NCBI RefSeq assembly: GCF_900215315.1
Contig: NZ_OBEB01000005.1
Location: 248,001-312,000, forward strand
From: Arsukibacterium tuosuense
GTDB lineage: Bacteria; Pseudomonadota; Gammaproteobacteria; Enterobacterales; Alteromonadaceae
Length of the DNA: 64,000 nt
Direction: 5' to 3'
Shown here: one piece after another, positions 54,723-62,860 of the stretch
How the letters are laid out: every line of letters starts with the position of its first letter
Position numbering within the stretch: the first letter of the stretch is position 1
Translations under genes and position numbers: made by a program
Notes under the pieces: model-generated
What the model was told of the DNA's origin: nothing
Database searches by the model: none
What the model saw: the letters and a program-made list of their open reading frames with translations, nothing else

Positions 54723-57457
54723 CGTTTTGCCGCTCTGCGCCAGCACAATAGTCCACAACCCAACAGAAGCCAACTTACCGGCATGCTGCCACCAGAGGAT
54801 TCTGCTACTGCGGCCGGTGGTGGTGGTGGTGGGCTGGCCACCACCGTTATGGTAATACTGGCACTGGCAGCTGCCCCTCTGCCATCAGTAGCGGTAACAC
54901 TTAGTACTAACTGGCTGGCACTGGCTGGCGCAATAAAGCTGACCGTGCTACTGGCTGCACTTTGCAGACTAACGCTGGGACCGCTTTGCTGTTGCCATTG
55001 GTAGCTGATAGAGTCGCCTTCCGGATCCGTTGCCACTGCCGTTAAGGTGACACTTTGCCCTGCATTGACCTGGCGGTTTTCGCCAATACTGACGGTGGGT
55101 GGAGTATTCGAGTCGTTGTCCAGAATTGCCAGGGTAAGTTCGGTTATCTCGCCTAACTCACTGCCAGCAATACCGGATAGCCTTAATATGGCGGTTTCAT
55201 CTTCCTCCAGCAGTTCATCGTCAATAATTTGCAGCACAATTAGCCGCTCGCTGCTATCACCGTCTTGCCAGCTTAGCTCGCCACTGGCTGCCACAATGTC
55301 CTCACCCACGGCAGCCGTGCCGCTTTGCAGCTGGTACCCCGCCCGGATAGCACCGTCACTGCCACCCAGCCGGCGCACGGTAACATTAACAGAGGTATCG
55401 GCTTCTACCACAGAGACTGCAGACTCTACCAGACTTACCAAACCAGCGCGGGGTGGGTCCTCGCCAAAACGCAGCCGCAGATAAGACGGGCTGTTCAAAC
55501 TGGCGCCGTTTGCCGGGTCAAATAACCGGACAAACAGCTCACGTTCGGCGTCCAGACCGCGGTCAAGCGTGCTGATACTGAGCGTTTTATTGCTGTTATC
55601 GCCAGCCGCCCAGTTTAACCGGCCGGAACTTACCTGGTAATCCAGCTCTGGTTCAGCCCGGCCGGCCAGAATTTCATAGCCGACACTGACTGCAGCACTG
55701 CCGCCTGCACGCACTACCTGTAGCTCTGCGACGTCGCCAGGACTCACCCGCAGTTCGTGCTGGCTGAATGACAACGCCCCGGCCTCAGTATTAACGGTGT
55801 TATCCCGAAAGACATAAAACCCACTATTGATATCGCTACCCAGAATAAATCCCGACGGTAAATACGGATATACCCCCCACAGGCCATTAAACGCAGCACT
55901 GTCAGATGCCGGAAAGGTATCAAAAAAACCAGCCTGCACCGGCGCTGCCGGGTTGGTGATATCGAGGATGGTTAATCCACGTTGATAATTCGACATATAG
56001 TAGCGATTACCGCGGATAAAGCCGTTATGATCAATCGCTTTGGTAGGCCCGGTATACGTGGCTGCTAATACCGGCGCCGTTAAATCGGTTAATTCAAACA
56101 CCCGCACCGTGGTGTTCAGGCCATGATTCGTTTCGTCCAGTTCATCATGCACCAGTAAATATTGCTGATCTTCAGTCCACCACCCTGAATGAACATAGCT
56201 GGCCAGGCTATAGGTAAAGTCGGCCAACTCCAGATTGCTGGCGCCACTGATATCCCACAGCTTGATATTCTGCTCATTAAAATCAAATAACACCTGACAC
56301 TCTGACCGGTCACACTGATTGCTGGCTCGTTGGTCAGTGACCAGCATAGAGGCGACATCATGGCTGTAATTGCTGCGACTGGCACCTGTTTGCAGCCAGT
56401 TGGCGTTTAACTGCAACGGATCCGCCAGGCTGTAACTGGCCACTGCCCCGCCCTGCTCAGGCTGGCCGGCAAGGTGCAGCGCCGGTTGCTGGCCGGTTAA
56501 CGCCGTATTGGTCGTGTAATCAACATTGCTGATATACAAGTTATGCGCGGAGTTGGCCGAGCGGTCAGTGGCCGCCAGTCGCACGCTGCTTGGCAAGTCA
56601 TTTAAATCGATTATCTGAATACCGTTATTTGCCTCCGACGACACATATGCATAAGCCTGCCAGCGGCCGAGGCTATCATCGAAAAACTGCAGCACTTTAA
56701 TATCACGCCAGGTGGTATTGCTGCCCGCTATGGTCCCCACTTCTAGCGGGTTAGCCGGATCGACCAGGCTTATCACTGCAGTACCATTGTTCAGGCCAAC
56801 TAAGCCATACTCAATACCCGTATTGAGATCAGTATGGCCCCAGATATCGTTGGCTGAAGAGGGCGTGGAGCTAAAGTCGGCCAGCGCCAGATGGGCGACC
56901 AAATCGATATTTTCGCAGCGATATACTCCAGCCTCACCGGCAACACAGTCGGCACCTTGCTGGCTGTGTTGCAGCGCACTATGCGCCGCCAGTTGCTGGC
57001 TGATTTCAGTACCAAAGCGGCCGGGGCCGTCATTAATAATCTGAAAACCACGTTGGTGCAGCCGCTCGACAAACTCGGCAGGCACACCGGTTAGCACCGT
57101 CTTATTCAGCTGTGGCGCTTGTTGTAGAAAATGATCAAATCGGTTGTAGCCACCCAGTACCGGCACAATTTCGCTTAACAACAACACGGCATCGTCAGCC
57201 GTAGCAAGTTGATACTGGCCCGATGCCACCAGCACCTTATCGCCTTTGCCGGCCTGAGTTAAGGCATAACCTATGGTCCGGCACGGCCGCAACACATCGG
57301 CACATCGGCCATTATCGCGGCCGGACTCGGCGACAAAGCGTGCTTTATCGTGTTCGGCATGGGCCTGCACATCGGCACTAAGCCAGCTAATGCAAATTAA
57401 TGCCATGGTCGTTAACTTACCTGCTGTCTTAATTTGCCAAAAGTAACAAGTGTTCAT
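54719..57457 (-). CDS. Choice-of-anchor B family protein with Calx-beta, PKD-like and GlyGly-CTERM regions
   Basis: 912 residues: signal peptide (cleavage near VQAHA), then an N-terminal repeat region. The choice-of-anchor B domain (about 190-560) has NDIWGHTDLNTGIEYGLVGLNNGTAVISLVDPANP, YVSSEANNGIQIIDL, DHNGFIRGNRYYMSNYQRGLTILDI and YPYLPSG. Two Calx-beta-like segments (about 600-790) and a PKD/cadherin-like domain (about 800-880) follow. The C-terminus reads SSGGSMPVSWLLLG...CWRRAAKR, the GlyGly-CTERM signal used by rhombosortase for type II secreted surface proteins. It is divergent from the MbnP/MbnH pair, an association seen for these families. Function unknown. Confidence 0.85.
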   Translation of the reverse strand: MNTCYFWQIKTAGKLTTMALICISWLSADVQAHAEHDKARFVAESGRDNGRCADVLRPCRTIGYALTQAGKGDKVLVASGQYQLATADDAVLLLSEIVPVLGGYNRFDHFLQQAPQLNKTVLTGVPAEFVERLHQRGFQIINDGPGRFGTEISQQLAAHSALQHSQQGADCVAGEAGVYRCENIDLVAHLALADFSSTPSSANDIWGHTDLNTGIEYGLVGLNNGTAVISLVDPANPLEVGTIAGSNTTWRDIKVLQFFDDSLGRWQAYAYVSSEANNGIQIIDLNDLPSSVRLAATDRSANSAHNLYISNVDYTTNTALTGQQPALHLAGQPEQGGAVASYSLADPLQLNANWLQTGASRSNYSHDVASMLVTDQRASNQCDRSECQVLFDFNEQNIKLWDISGASNLELADFTYSLASYVHSGWWTEDQQYLLVHDELDETNHGLNTTVRVFELTDLTAPVLAATYTGPTKAIDHNGFIRGNRYYMSNYQRGLTILDITNPAAPVQAGFFDTFPASDSAAFNGLWGVYPYLPSGFILGSDINSGFYVFRDNTVNTEAGALSFSQHELRVSPGDVAELQVVRAGGSAAVSVGYEILAGRAEPELDYQVSSGRLNWAAGDNSNKTLSISTLDRGLDAERELFVRLFDPANGASLNSPSYLRLRFGEDPPRAGLVSLVESAVSVVEADTSVNVTVRRLGGSDGAIRAGYQLQSGTAAVGEDIVAASGELSWQDGDSSERLIVLQIIDDELLEEDETAILRLSGIAGSELGEITELTLAILDNDSNTPPTVSIGENRQVNAGQSVTLTAVATDPEGDSISYQWQQQSGPSVSLQSAASSTVSFIAPASASQLVLSVTATDGRGAAASASITITVVASPPPPPPAAVAESSGGSMPVSWLLLGCGLLCWRRAAKR

Positions 57458-57580
57458 AAACAGTGCCTGTGTAGTGCAGCTCCTGACATATTTAATGACA
57501 ACATGCCGGCGCAGTCATATTCGATTTTCACTTTAGTTTAGAGTATTGTTAACCGCAGCTTTACTAAATACAACCCGATT

Positions 57581-58360
57581 ATGAATTCAGTTTCAAAGAT
57601 AGTTTTTAACAGTTTGCTGGTGTCCTGCCTTAGTATGCTTGGCGGCTGCCAGCCTGATACCAGGTCAAGCAGTGCAAGCCAACTTGCGGTGCAGCTTAGC
57701 GGGTATCAGCAGCCAGCCAGTTGTCAGCAATTTATCACTGTTGCTGAGCAGCATTGGCAGCTGCAGCACCTGCGATTTTATTTAAGCGATTTCAGCCTGA
57801 ACCAACAACCGCTGGCACTGACAACCAACCAATGGCAGCAACCGCGGCTGGCCTTACTCGGCACTGATTGTCAGGGCAACAGCAACTGGCAATTACACTT
57901 TGCCAAACCGATACCTGAAGGCCAGTTAAGCTTTACGCTTGGCTTACCCTTTACTGTTAATCATCAGAACCCGCTTACGGCCAACGCCCCGCTTAATCAT
58001 AGTGAGCTGTTCTGGAGCTGGCAGCTTGGTTACAAGTTCCTGCGTCTTGATTTGCAAGGCCCTGAACATGGCTGGGCATTTCATCTGGGCTCTACCGGTT
58101 GTCAGTCATCCAGTGTACTTCGGCCGCCCACCCAACCATGCCGGGCGGCAAATACGGTTAAGGTAACGCTGGATTACCAGCGCGGCCAGCGCCTGCAGTT
58201 GGAACTGGCAATGTTACTGGATAAAGTTGCGCTGTTAGCTGACAACAGCTGCATGTCTGACGGCCAGCAAGCCAGTTGTCAGATGCTATTTGGTAATTTA
58301 GCTCAGCCAAATTTGTGGCGTATGGTTAGCCCTGATGAACACACTCCCAATGCACACTAA
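57581..58360 (+). CDS. mbnP: MbnP-family copper protein (metallo-mystery pair, four-Cys motif)
   Basis: 259 residues with lipobox LGGC (Cys23). The conserved MbnP core includes HLRFYLSDF, the tryptophan-rich ELFWSWQLGYKFLRLDLQG, WAFHLGSTGC and further Cys. MbnP binds copper, and in methanotrophs its conserved Trp is oxidised to kynurenine by the di-haem partner MbnH. The partner gene follows directly with an overlap or 1-bp gap. No strong ribosome-binding site is seen before the ATG. Confidence 0.86.
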   Translation: MNSVSKIVFNSLLVSCLSMLGGCQPDTRSSSASQLAVQLSGYQQPASCQQFITVAEQHWQLQHLRFYLSDFSLNQQPLALTTNQWQQPRLALLGTDCQGNSNWQLHFAKPIPEGQLSFTLGLPFTVNHQNPLTANAPLNHSELFWSWQLGYKFLRLDLQGPEHGWAFHLGSTGCQSSSVLRPPTQPCRAANTVKVTLDYQRGQRLQLELAMLLDKVALLADNSCMSDGQQASCQMLFGNLAQPNLWRMVSPDEHTPNAH

Positions 58361-59516
58361 TATGCCTTGCCGGGTCGTGATGGCCATAAGTATTTTGCTC
58401 GGTATCGTTATACTTGGCAGCTGCAGTAAACCCGCTGAGCCTGCCGGTCAATGGCAATGGCCGTTGCCGCCCGATATGCCGCTGCCACAGGTGCCCACTG
58501 AAAACCCGATGACGGCAACCAAAGTAGAATTAGGGCGTTATTTATTCTATGACACTCAGTTATCAGTTAACGGCAAGCAAAGTTGTGCCAGTTGTCATCA
58601 GCAACAATTTGCTTTTGCTGAGCCCCGGACACAGTCGGTCGGCAGCACCGGCCAGCAGCATCGGCGCAATGCTCTGGCGTTGGTGAATGTCGCTTATAAC
58701 AATACCCTGACCTGGGCCCACGATGGCCTGACTGATATTGAACAACAGCTTCTGATCCCCATGTTCAGTGATAACCCGGTTGAACTTGGCATCAGCGGTA
58801 AAGAAGCCGAGGTATTGCAACGTTTAACGCGGGCGCCTTATCCACAATTGTTTCAGCAGGCTTTTGGCGAGACGAAACCCGACATGCAGCACGTCGTGCT
58901 GGCGCTGGCCAGCTTTGTCAGAAGTTTACTGTCGTTTCAGTCTGACTTTGACCGCTATGCCTACTATAACGATGATGCTGCGCTCAACCCGCTGCAAATC
59001 GAAGGAATGAATTTATTTTTTTCTGAACGGCTGGAGTGCCATCACTGCCATGGTGGTTTTAATTTCACTCAGGCTACCAGCCACAGTAAGCAACCTCTGG
59101 ATTTACGGCCCTTTCACAATACCGGCCTGTACTTTACCCAGTCCGACGATGACCACACAGCGGGCTACCCGCAACATGACCGTGGCCTGGCAGAGATAAC
59201 CATGAACCCGGCAGACGATGGTCGCTTTCGGGCGCCTACTTTACGTAATATCGCGCTGACCGCACCTTACATGCATGATGGCAGCCTGGCTACGCTGGAG
59301 CAGGTAATCGATTTCTATGCTGCCGGTGGCCGGCAGATCACTGACGGCCATGATGCGGGTGATGGCAGACACCATCCCGCCAAAAGTCAGTTTGTCACTG
59401 GCTTTGCACTTACCATCAGCGAACGCGCCGCCGTACTGGCATTTTTGCACAGTCTGACTGACTCGCAGTTCATTGCCAATCGGGATCACAGTAACCCCTG
59501 GCCGACTTCTCCATAA
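58335..59516 (+). CDS. mbnH: MbnH-family di-haem cytochrome c peroxidase-like protein
   Basis: 393 residues, or 384 from the ATG at 58362, one base after the mbnP stop. Lipobox LGSC. Two CxxCH haem c sites: CASCH (about residues 84-88) and CHHCH (235-239). MauG/CcpA-like features include TPFYNxxL-equivalent NNTLTWAHDG, LRNIALTAPYMHDGSLATLEQVI and the conserved FRAPTL. MbnH forms a bis-Fe(IV) state and oxidises a Trp of MbnP. Start choice is uncertain; 58335 overlaps mbnP by 26 bases. No methanobactin synthesis genes are present. Confidence 0.87.
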   Translation: MNTLPMHTNMPCRVVMAISILLGIVILGSCSKPAEPAGQWQWPLPPDMPLPQVPTENPMTATKVELGRYLFYDTQLSVNGKQSCASCHQQQFAFAEPRTQSVGSTGQQHRRNALALVNVAYNNTLTWAHDGLTDIEQQLLIPMFSDNPVELGISGKEAEVLQRLTRAPYPQLFQQAFGETKPDMQHVVLALASFVRSLLSFQSDFDRYAYYNDDAALNPLQIEGMNLFFSERLECHHCHGGFNFTQATSHSKQPLDLRPFHNTGLYFTQSDDDHTAGYPQHDRGLAEITMNPADDGRFRAPTLRNIALTAPYMHDGSLATLEQVIDFYAAGGRQITDGHDAGDGRHHPAKSQFVTGFALTISERAAVLAFLHSLTDSQFIANRDHSNPWPTSP

Positions 59517-59608
59517 ATACCTTATTCTCTTTTGGTGACAGCTGTGCTATCTGCCGCCAGAAGTGCCAGCGCCGGGGCCTTATATTGATCAGCAATTTGT
59601 AACCAAAA

Positions 59609-59634
59609 AAAACGGCCTGTTATCAGGCCGTTTT
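59609..59634. terminator. Bidirectional terminator between mbnH and the BON gene
   Basis: AAAACGGCCTG (59609-59619) and CAGGCCGTTTT (59624-59634) form a perfect 11-bp stem with a 4-base loop. A/T runs on both sides let it serve mbnH and the BON gene. Confidence 0.92.
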
Positions 59635-59681
59635 GTTAAATGTGATGTATTCAGAATGCTCTTTGCATTCCCGGTATCAGC

Positions 59682-60248
59682 TTAGTAGTTTTTCTTCGCT
59701 ACAGTCAGTTGATTGTCAACGCGTTTTACATCATTGGTCTTTTTGGCGATAGCTTCTGCCAAATCTTTCTCAGCATCTGAATCAACTTCGCCTTTAAGCA
59801 TTACCACACCGTTTTCGACTTCAACATCAATACCGGTACCACTGGTTTCAGACTCAAACAATAAGCGGGTTTTAACAACCGTCGCTACTTTTGCATCGGT
59901 TAAACCACTACCGTCATCGTCGTGGTCTTTCTTATTCCGCATATGCTTTTCATTTGATACCGTTAGCTTATTGTCGACAGATGAAACACCATCCAGATTT
60001 TCAACCAATTCGGCAGCAAGCGCTTTATCAACTTCTCTGTCCACCTTACCGGTTAATGTTACTTTACCGTTTTTAACATCAGTGTTGATGTCAAAAGAAT
60101 TAAGGTTGCCGTTTAACAATAAAGTTGTTTCAGCTTTACCATCTATCCATGCGTCTTTGGCACCATCTTTCCAATCATTAGCGTTTGCTGCAACTGACGT
60201 ACCTGCCAGCGCTACGGTCATCATTACTGCTAAAGTAGTACGTTTCAT
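59682..60248 (-). CDS. OsmY-like periplasmic BON-domain protein
   Basis: 188 residues: signal peptide (cleavage near ANA-ND), then two BON domains (about 33-100 and 118-185). The first has NSFDINTDVKNGKVTLTGKV, the second GTGIDVEVENGVVMLKGEV, each followed by AxxxxGVxxVDNxL. An acidic/His linker (KHMRNKKDHDDDGSG) lies between them. OsmY is a periplasmic stress chaperone. AAGGAG lies 8 bases before the ATG. A sigma-54 type promoter (60284-60300) lies upstream, fitting control by the activator at 61055. Confidence 0.9.
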   Translation of the reverse strand: MKRTTLAVMMTVALAGTSVAANANDWKDGAKDAWIDGKAETTLLLNGNLNSFDINTDVKNGKVTLTGKVDREVDKALAAELVENLDGVSSVDNKLTVSNEKHMRNKKDHDDDGSGLTDAKVATVVKTRLLFESETSGTGIDVEVENGVVMLKGEVDSDAEKDLAEAIAKKTNDVKRVDNQLTVAKKNY

Positions 60249-60283
60249 ATATTCACTCCTTTGTTGTGAGACATAAATACCAT

Positions 60284-60300
60284 TGCCAGTTTAATGCCAA
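60284..60300 (-). promoter_or_regulatory. Sigma-54 type promoter of the BON gene
   Basis: On the minus strand TTGGCATTAAACTGGCA has GG and GC separated by exactly 10 bases, as in TGGCAC-N5-TTGCW. The -12 element reads TGGCA instead of TTGCA. The start codon is 36 bases downstream of the GC. Confidence 0.68.
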
Positions 60301-60406
60301 CTTCCAGGAAACCTCTAAGTTATTGTTTTATCAAAATACGTAACTTTCTCATTCATTTAGTGTTAATTTTTTGATTGTATTTTTAACCAGCTTACCGGTA
60401 AATATT

Positions 60407-60862
60407 TCATATTTTACTGTTTAACAGCAACGGGCAAAGTTGATCAGTCACAATTTGCAGACCCGCCGTTAAGTTCGCCAGTGCTTTGGCATTGCCAGCC
60501 TGAGTCAGACCGCGGTTCAACCGCTTAAAAGTATCTAGTTGCCAGCGAAGTTGTTGTGGCAATTCCGCCAGCCAGCTTTGCTTTTCATTACCAGGCTCAG
60601 CAGAATAGCTGCGGTACCATTGGCAGATTGCATTGACATTCTGGTCAGTAGTAACTTTAACATTGTCAGCAGCAGTAAATGTTGCTGCCTGCTGATGCAA
60701 TAATTCCAACTCAATAAAATAACGACGAATGTTCGTGTCGCTTACTAAAGGCGCCGTGCGTTGATAGAACAACCGGGCCTGTTCACTTACTGCCAGCACC
60801 AAGCTCAAAATGGCCTGATCACCTGTACTGTGCTTTACTGTTTTTGGGTCATATGCCAGCAC
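60407..60862 (-). CDS. Small all-helical protein, unknown (DUF2383-like possible)
   Basis: 151 residues from a GTG at 60862, with AAGGAGG 7 bases before it. Entirely helical by pattern: QAILSLVLAVSEQARLFYQRTAPLV, IRRYFIELELLHQQAATF, WLAELPQQLRWQLDTFKRLNRGL, ALANLTAGLQIVTDQL. No catalytic motif. It resembles four-helix stress proteins of the DUF2383/ferritin-like type, but the match is not secure. Lies between the BON gene and the sigma-54 activator. A weak sigma-54 type sequence is upstream. Confidence 0.6.
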   Translation of the reverse strand: MLAYDPKTVKHSTGDQAILSLVLAVSEQARLFYQRTAPLVSDTNIRRYFIELELLHQQAATFTAADNVKVTTDQNVNAICQWYRSYSAEPGNEKQSWLAELPQQLRWQLDTFKRLNRGLTQAGNAKALANLTAGLQIVTDQLCPLLLNSKI

Positions 60863-60901
60863 AATTCCGCCTCCTTAAACATCAATTCCCATTAGTTCAT
60901 A

Positions 60902-60918
60902 TTCAATTCATATACCAA
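60902..60918 (-). promoter_or_regulatory. Weak sigma-54 type sequence upstream of the helical-protein gene
   Basis: TTGGTATATGAATTGAA on the minus strand has GG-N10-GA, so the -24 GG fits but the -12 lacks GC. It lies about 41 bases before the start. Listed only because the two neighbours have better matches. Confidence 0.3.
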
Positions 60919-61054
60919 GTTTAAACTTATGATTTCAAATGATATTATTACACTGCATTTCACTTCAAAGTATATTTCAGTAAATTTTACTGATGGCCAT
61001 TGTTAATTTTACATTGCTGGATTAGAGTAGTGCACCACTACAGGGAGTGACGCC

Positions 61055-62401
61055 ATGAGCAAACCCAGGTTATTTATTCATCTGCGTGACCCGGAACTCG
61101 CTGAAAAGTTATTGCAATCACCGGCAGTAAGACAGTTTGTTATTATTAAAAGCAGCGATAGTTCAGCCTGGTCTGAGCAACTTCAGCAACAAGAATGCGA
61201 TCTGGCTGTTATAGAGTCTGACGAATGCGACAATGATGATTATCAGCGTCTGCTGGTAAGTAAAATTTTAACCGAAATTGATTTTATTTTTATCAGTAGC
61301 GGCACGCCAAATGAACTGCTTGATACCTTAATGCGACGCGGGGCTGGCTACCATTTCCGGGCGCCACTCGATTTCGGCTCAGTTATTGACACCCTGCAGG
61401 ATTTCTATCAGCAACTCAGCACTGAACGCAAACAGGTTAAAGCCACGTCCAGTGAACTTGATCAATTTGGCATGCTGGTCGGGTCTTCTAAACCGATGCT
61501 GAAACTGTACCGAACCATCCGAAAAGTTGCGATTACTGAAGCTAACGTGTTGATTGTCGGTGAAAGTGGTGCCGGCAAAGAACTGGTTGCCAACACGCTG
61601 CACCTGGCCAGTTTACGGGCCGATAAACCTTTTGTTGCTATTAACTGTGGTGCACTCAGCCCCGAGCTGATTGACAGTGAGTTGTTTGGTCATATTAAAG
61701 GGGCATTTACCGGTGCCCATCGTGATCATCAGGGTGTATTTGCCCAGGCAGAAGGCGGCACCCTGTTTCTGGACGAAATTACTGAAATGCCAATTGAGCA
61801 ACAGGTAAAATTGTTGCGGGTGCTGGAAAATGGTGAATACCGGCCGGTTGGCAGTGATAAAACCTTTACCGCCAACGTACGGATAGCCGCCGCAACTAAC
61901 CGTGATCCGATGCACGCTATCGCCGAAGACATGCTGCGGGAAGATCTCTATTTCCGGTTGGCTCAATTCCCTGTTGCTGTGCCATCACTGCGTGATCGGG
62001 ATGAAGATATTATTGGCCTTGCTCAACATTTTCTGGCTTACCGCAACGTGCAGGAACAACAAAGCAAACAGTTTTCAGCAGAAGCGCAAACCCTGATTGC
62101 CACTCATAGCTGGCCTGGCAATGTCAGGGAATTAAAACATGCGGTTGAACGGGCCTATATTCTGGCTGACAACACTATTGAACCAGAACATTTATTGCTG
62201 GATGAACCACATATTGATGCCAATGATGACTCGGTAGCAGATGCTATCCCAACCGGGGTGCGCTTAGATGAACTAGAAAAAGCAGCAATATTACGCACTC
62301 TGGCCAAAAATGGCGGCAATAAAACCGACACTGCTCAGCAACTGGGCGTTAGCGTGAAAACCTTGTATAACAAACTGGAAAAATACCAGCTCGAGCGGTG
62401 A
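61055..62401 (+). CDS. Sigma-54-dependent activator with pseudo-receiver domain
   Basis: 448 residues. The N-terminal 120 residues look like a receiver fold (LFIHLRDPELAEKL, DLAVIESDE, IFISSGTPNELLDTL) but lack the Asp-pair and a clear phosphoacceptor. The AAA+ domain has Walker A GESGAGKE (near 169-176), GAFTGA (about 215), Walker B TLFLDEI, R-fingers and WPGNVRELKHAVERAYIL. A Fis-type HTH ends the protein (NKTDTAQQLGVSVKTLYNKLEKY). Signal input is therefore not classical phosphorylation; a partner protein or ligand is possible. GGGAG precedes the ATG. The flanking genes with sigma-54 promoters are likely targets. Confidence 0.9.
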   Translation: MSKPRLFIHLRDPELAEKLLQSPAVRQFVIIKSSDSSAWSEQLQQQECDLAVIESDECDNDDYQRLLVSKILTEIDFIFISSGTPNELLDTLMRRGAGYHFRAPLDFGSVIDTLQDFYQQLSTERKQVKATSSELDQFGMLVGSSKPMLKLYRTIRKVAITEANVLIVGESGAGKELVANTLHLASLRADKPFVAINCGALSPELIDSELFGHIKGAFTGAHRDHQGVFAQAEGGTLFLDEITEMPIEQQVKLLRVLENGEYRPVGSDKTFTANVRIAAATNRDPMHAIAEDMLREDLYFRLAQFPVAVPSLRDRDEDIIGLAQHFLAYRNVQEQQSKQFSAEAQTLIATHSWPGNVRELKHAVERAYILADNTIEPEHLLLDEPHIDANDDSVADAIPTGVRLDELEKAAILRTLAKNGGNKTDTAQQLGVSVKTLYNKLEKYQLER

Positions 62402-62440
62402 TATTGCGGTTCAGACTTCACTAGTCGTAATAAAAAAACA

Positions 62441-62473
62441 AAAAAGCCACTGCAGTACTGCAGTGGCTTTTTT
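62441..62473 (+). terminator. Rho-independent terminator after the sigma-54 activator
   Basis: GCCACTGCAG (62446-62455) and CTGCAGTGGC (62458-62467) form a perfect stem, extended by A/T runs on both sides. It ends just before the convergent DUF1328 gene. Confidence 0.92.
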
Positions 62474-62489
62474 TCTGTTAGAGCTAGTA

Positions 62490-62666
62490 CTACATCTTAG
62501 GCGTTCGGCCTCTTAATGCACCTGCCAATAGTGATATAACCAGCAACACAATAAAAATAAAGAAAATAATTTTAGCAATACCTGCTGCAGCCCCGGCGAC
62601 ACCGCCAAAACCCAGTACGCCTGCAATTAACGCGATAACTAAAAAGGTTAATGCCCATCCTAACAT
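62490..62666 (-). CDS. DUF1328 (YtjA-family) small membrane protein
   Basis: 58 residues: [20 protein letters not shown], then [29 protein letters not shown] and the basic end RGRTPKM. This matches the DUF1328/YtjA family exactly (LxWALxFLVxALIAxxLGFGGxAGxAAxIAK). ATG at 62666 with AAGGAG 5 bases before it. Two membrane helices. These proteins are common among stress-induced small genes. Preceded by the best sigma-54 promoter in the window. Confidence 0.92.
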   Translation of the reverse strand: MLGWALTFLVIALIAGVLGFGGVAGAAAGIAKIIFFIFIVLLVISLLAGALRGRTPKM

Positions 62667-62720
62667 CTTTGCTCCTTAGTGCATGATTCGCACTTTGCCT
62701 GAAATATTCCCTTTACTTAA

Positions 62721-62737
62721 TGCGAATGGCGTGCCAA
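62721..62737 (-). promoter_or_regulatory. Strong sigma-54 promoter of the DUF1328 gene
   Basis: On the minus strand TTGGCACGCCATTCGCA matches TTGGCACG-N4-TTGCA in all but one base, with GG-N10-GC spacing. The transcript would start about 45 bases before the ATG at 62666. Confidence 0.82.
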
Positions 62738-62860
62738 CAACGCATAAAAAAACAAGTCATTGATTTTAAAGATTTATAGCGATTACAAATGAGCAAGAGC
62801 GAAAGGTATTATGAAAAGTTAGAAATAATTACTTACCGTCAGGTAACTTTTTCCTGACAA

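Noticed and set aside
57581-59516. Methanobactin biosynthesis locus
   Set aside because: Only the MbnP/MbnH pair is present; no MbnB, MbnC or precursor peptide is seen.
60960-61054. Sigma-54 promoter of the activator gene itself
   Set aside because: TGG and TTGCT elements occur but never with GG-N10-GC spacing.
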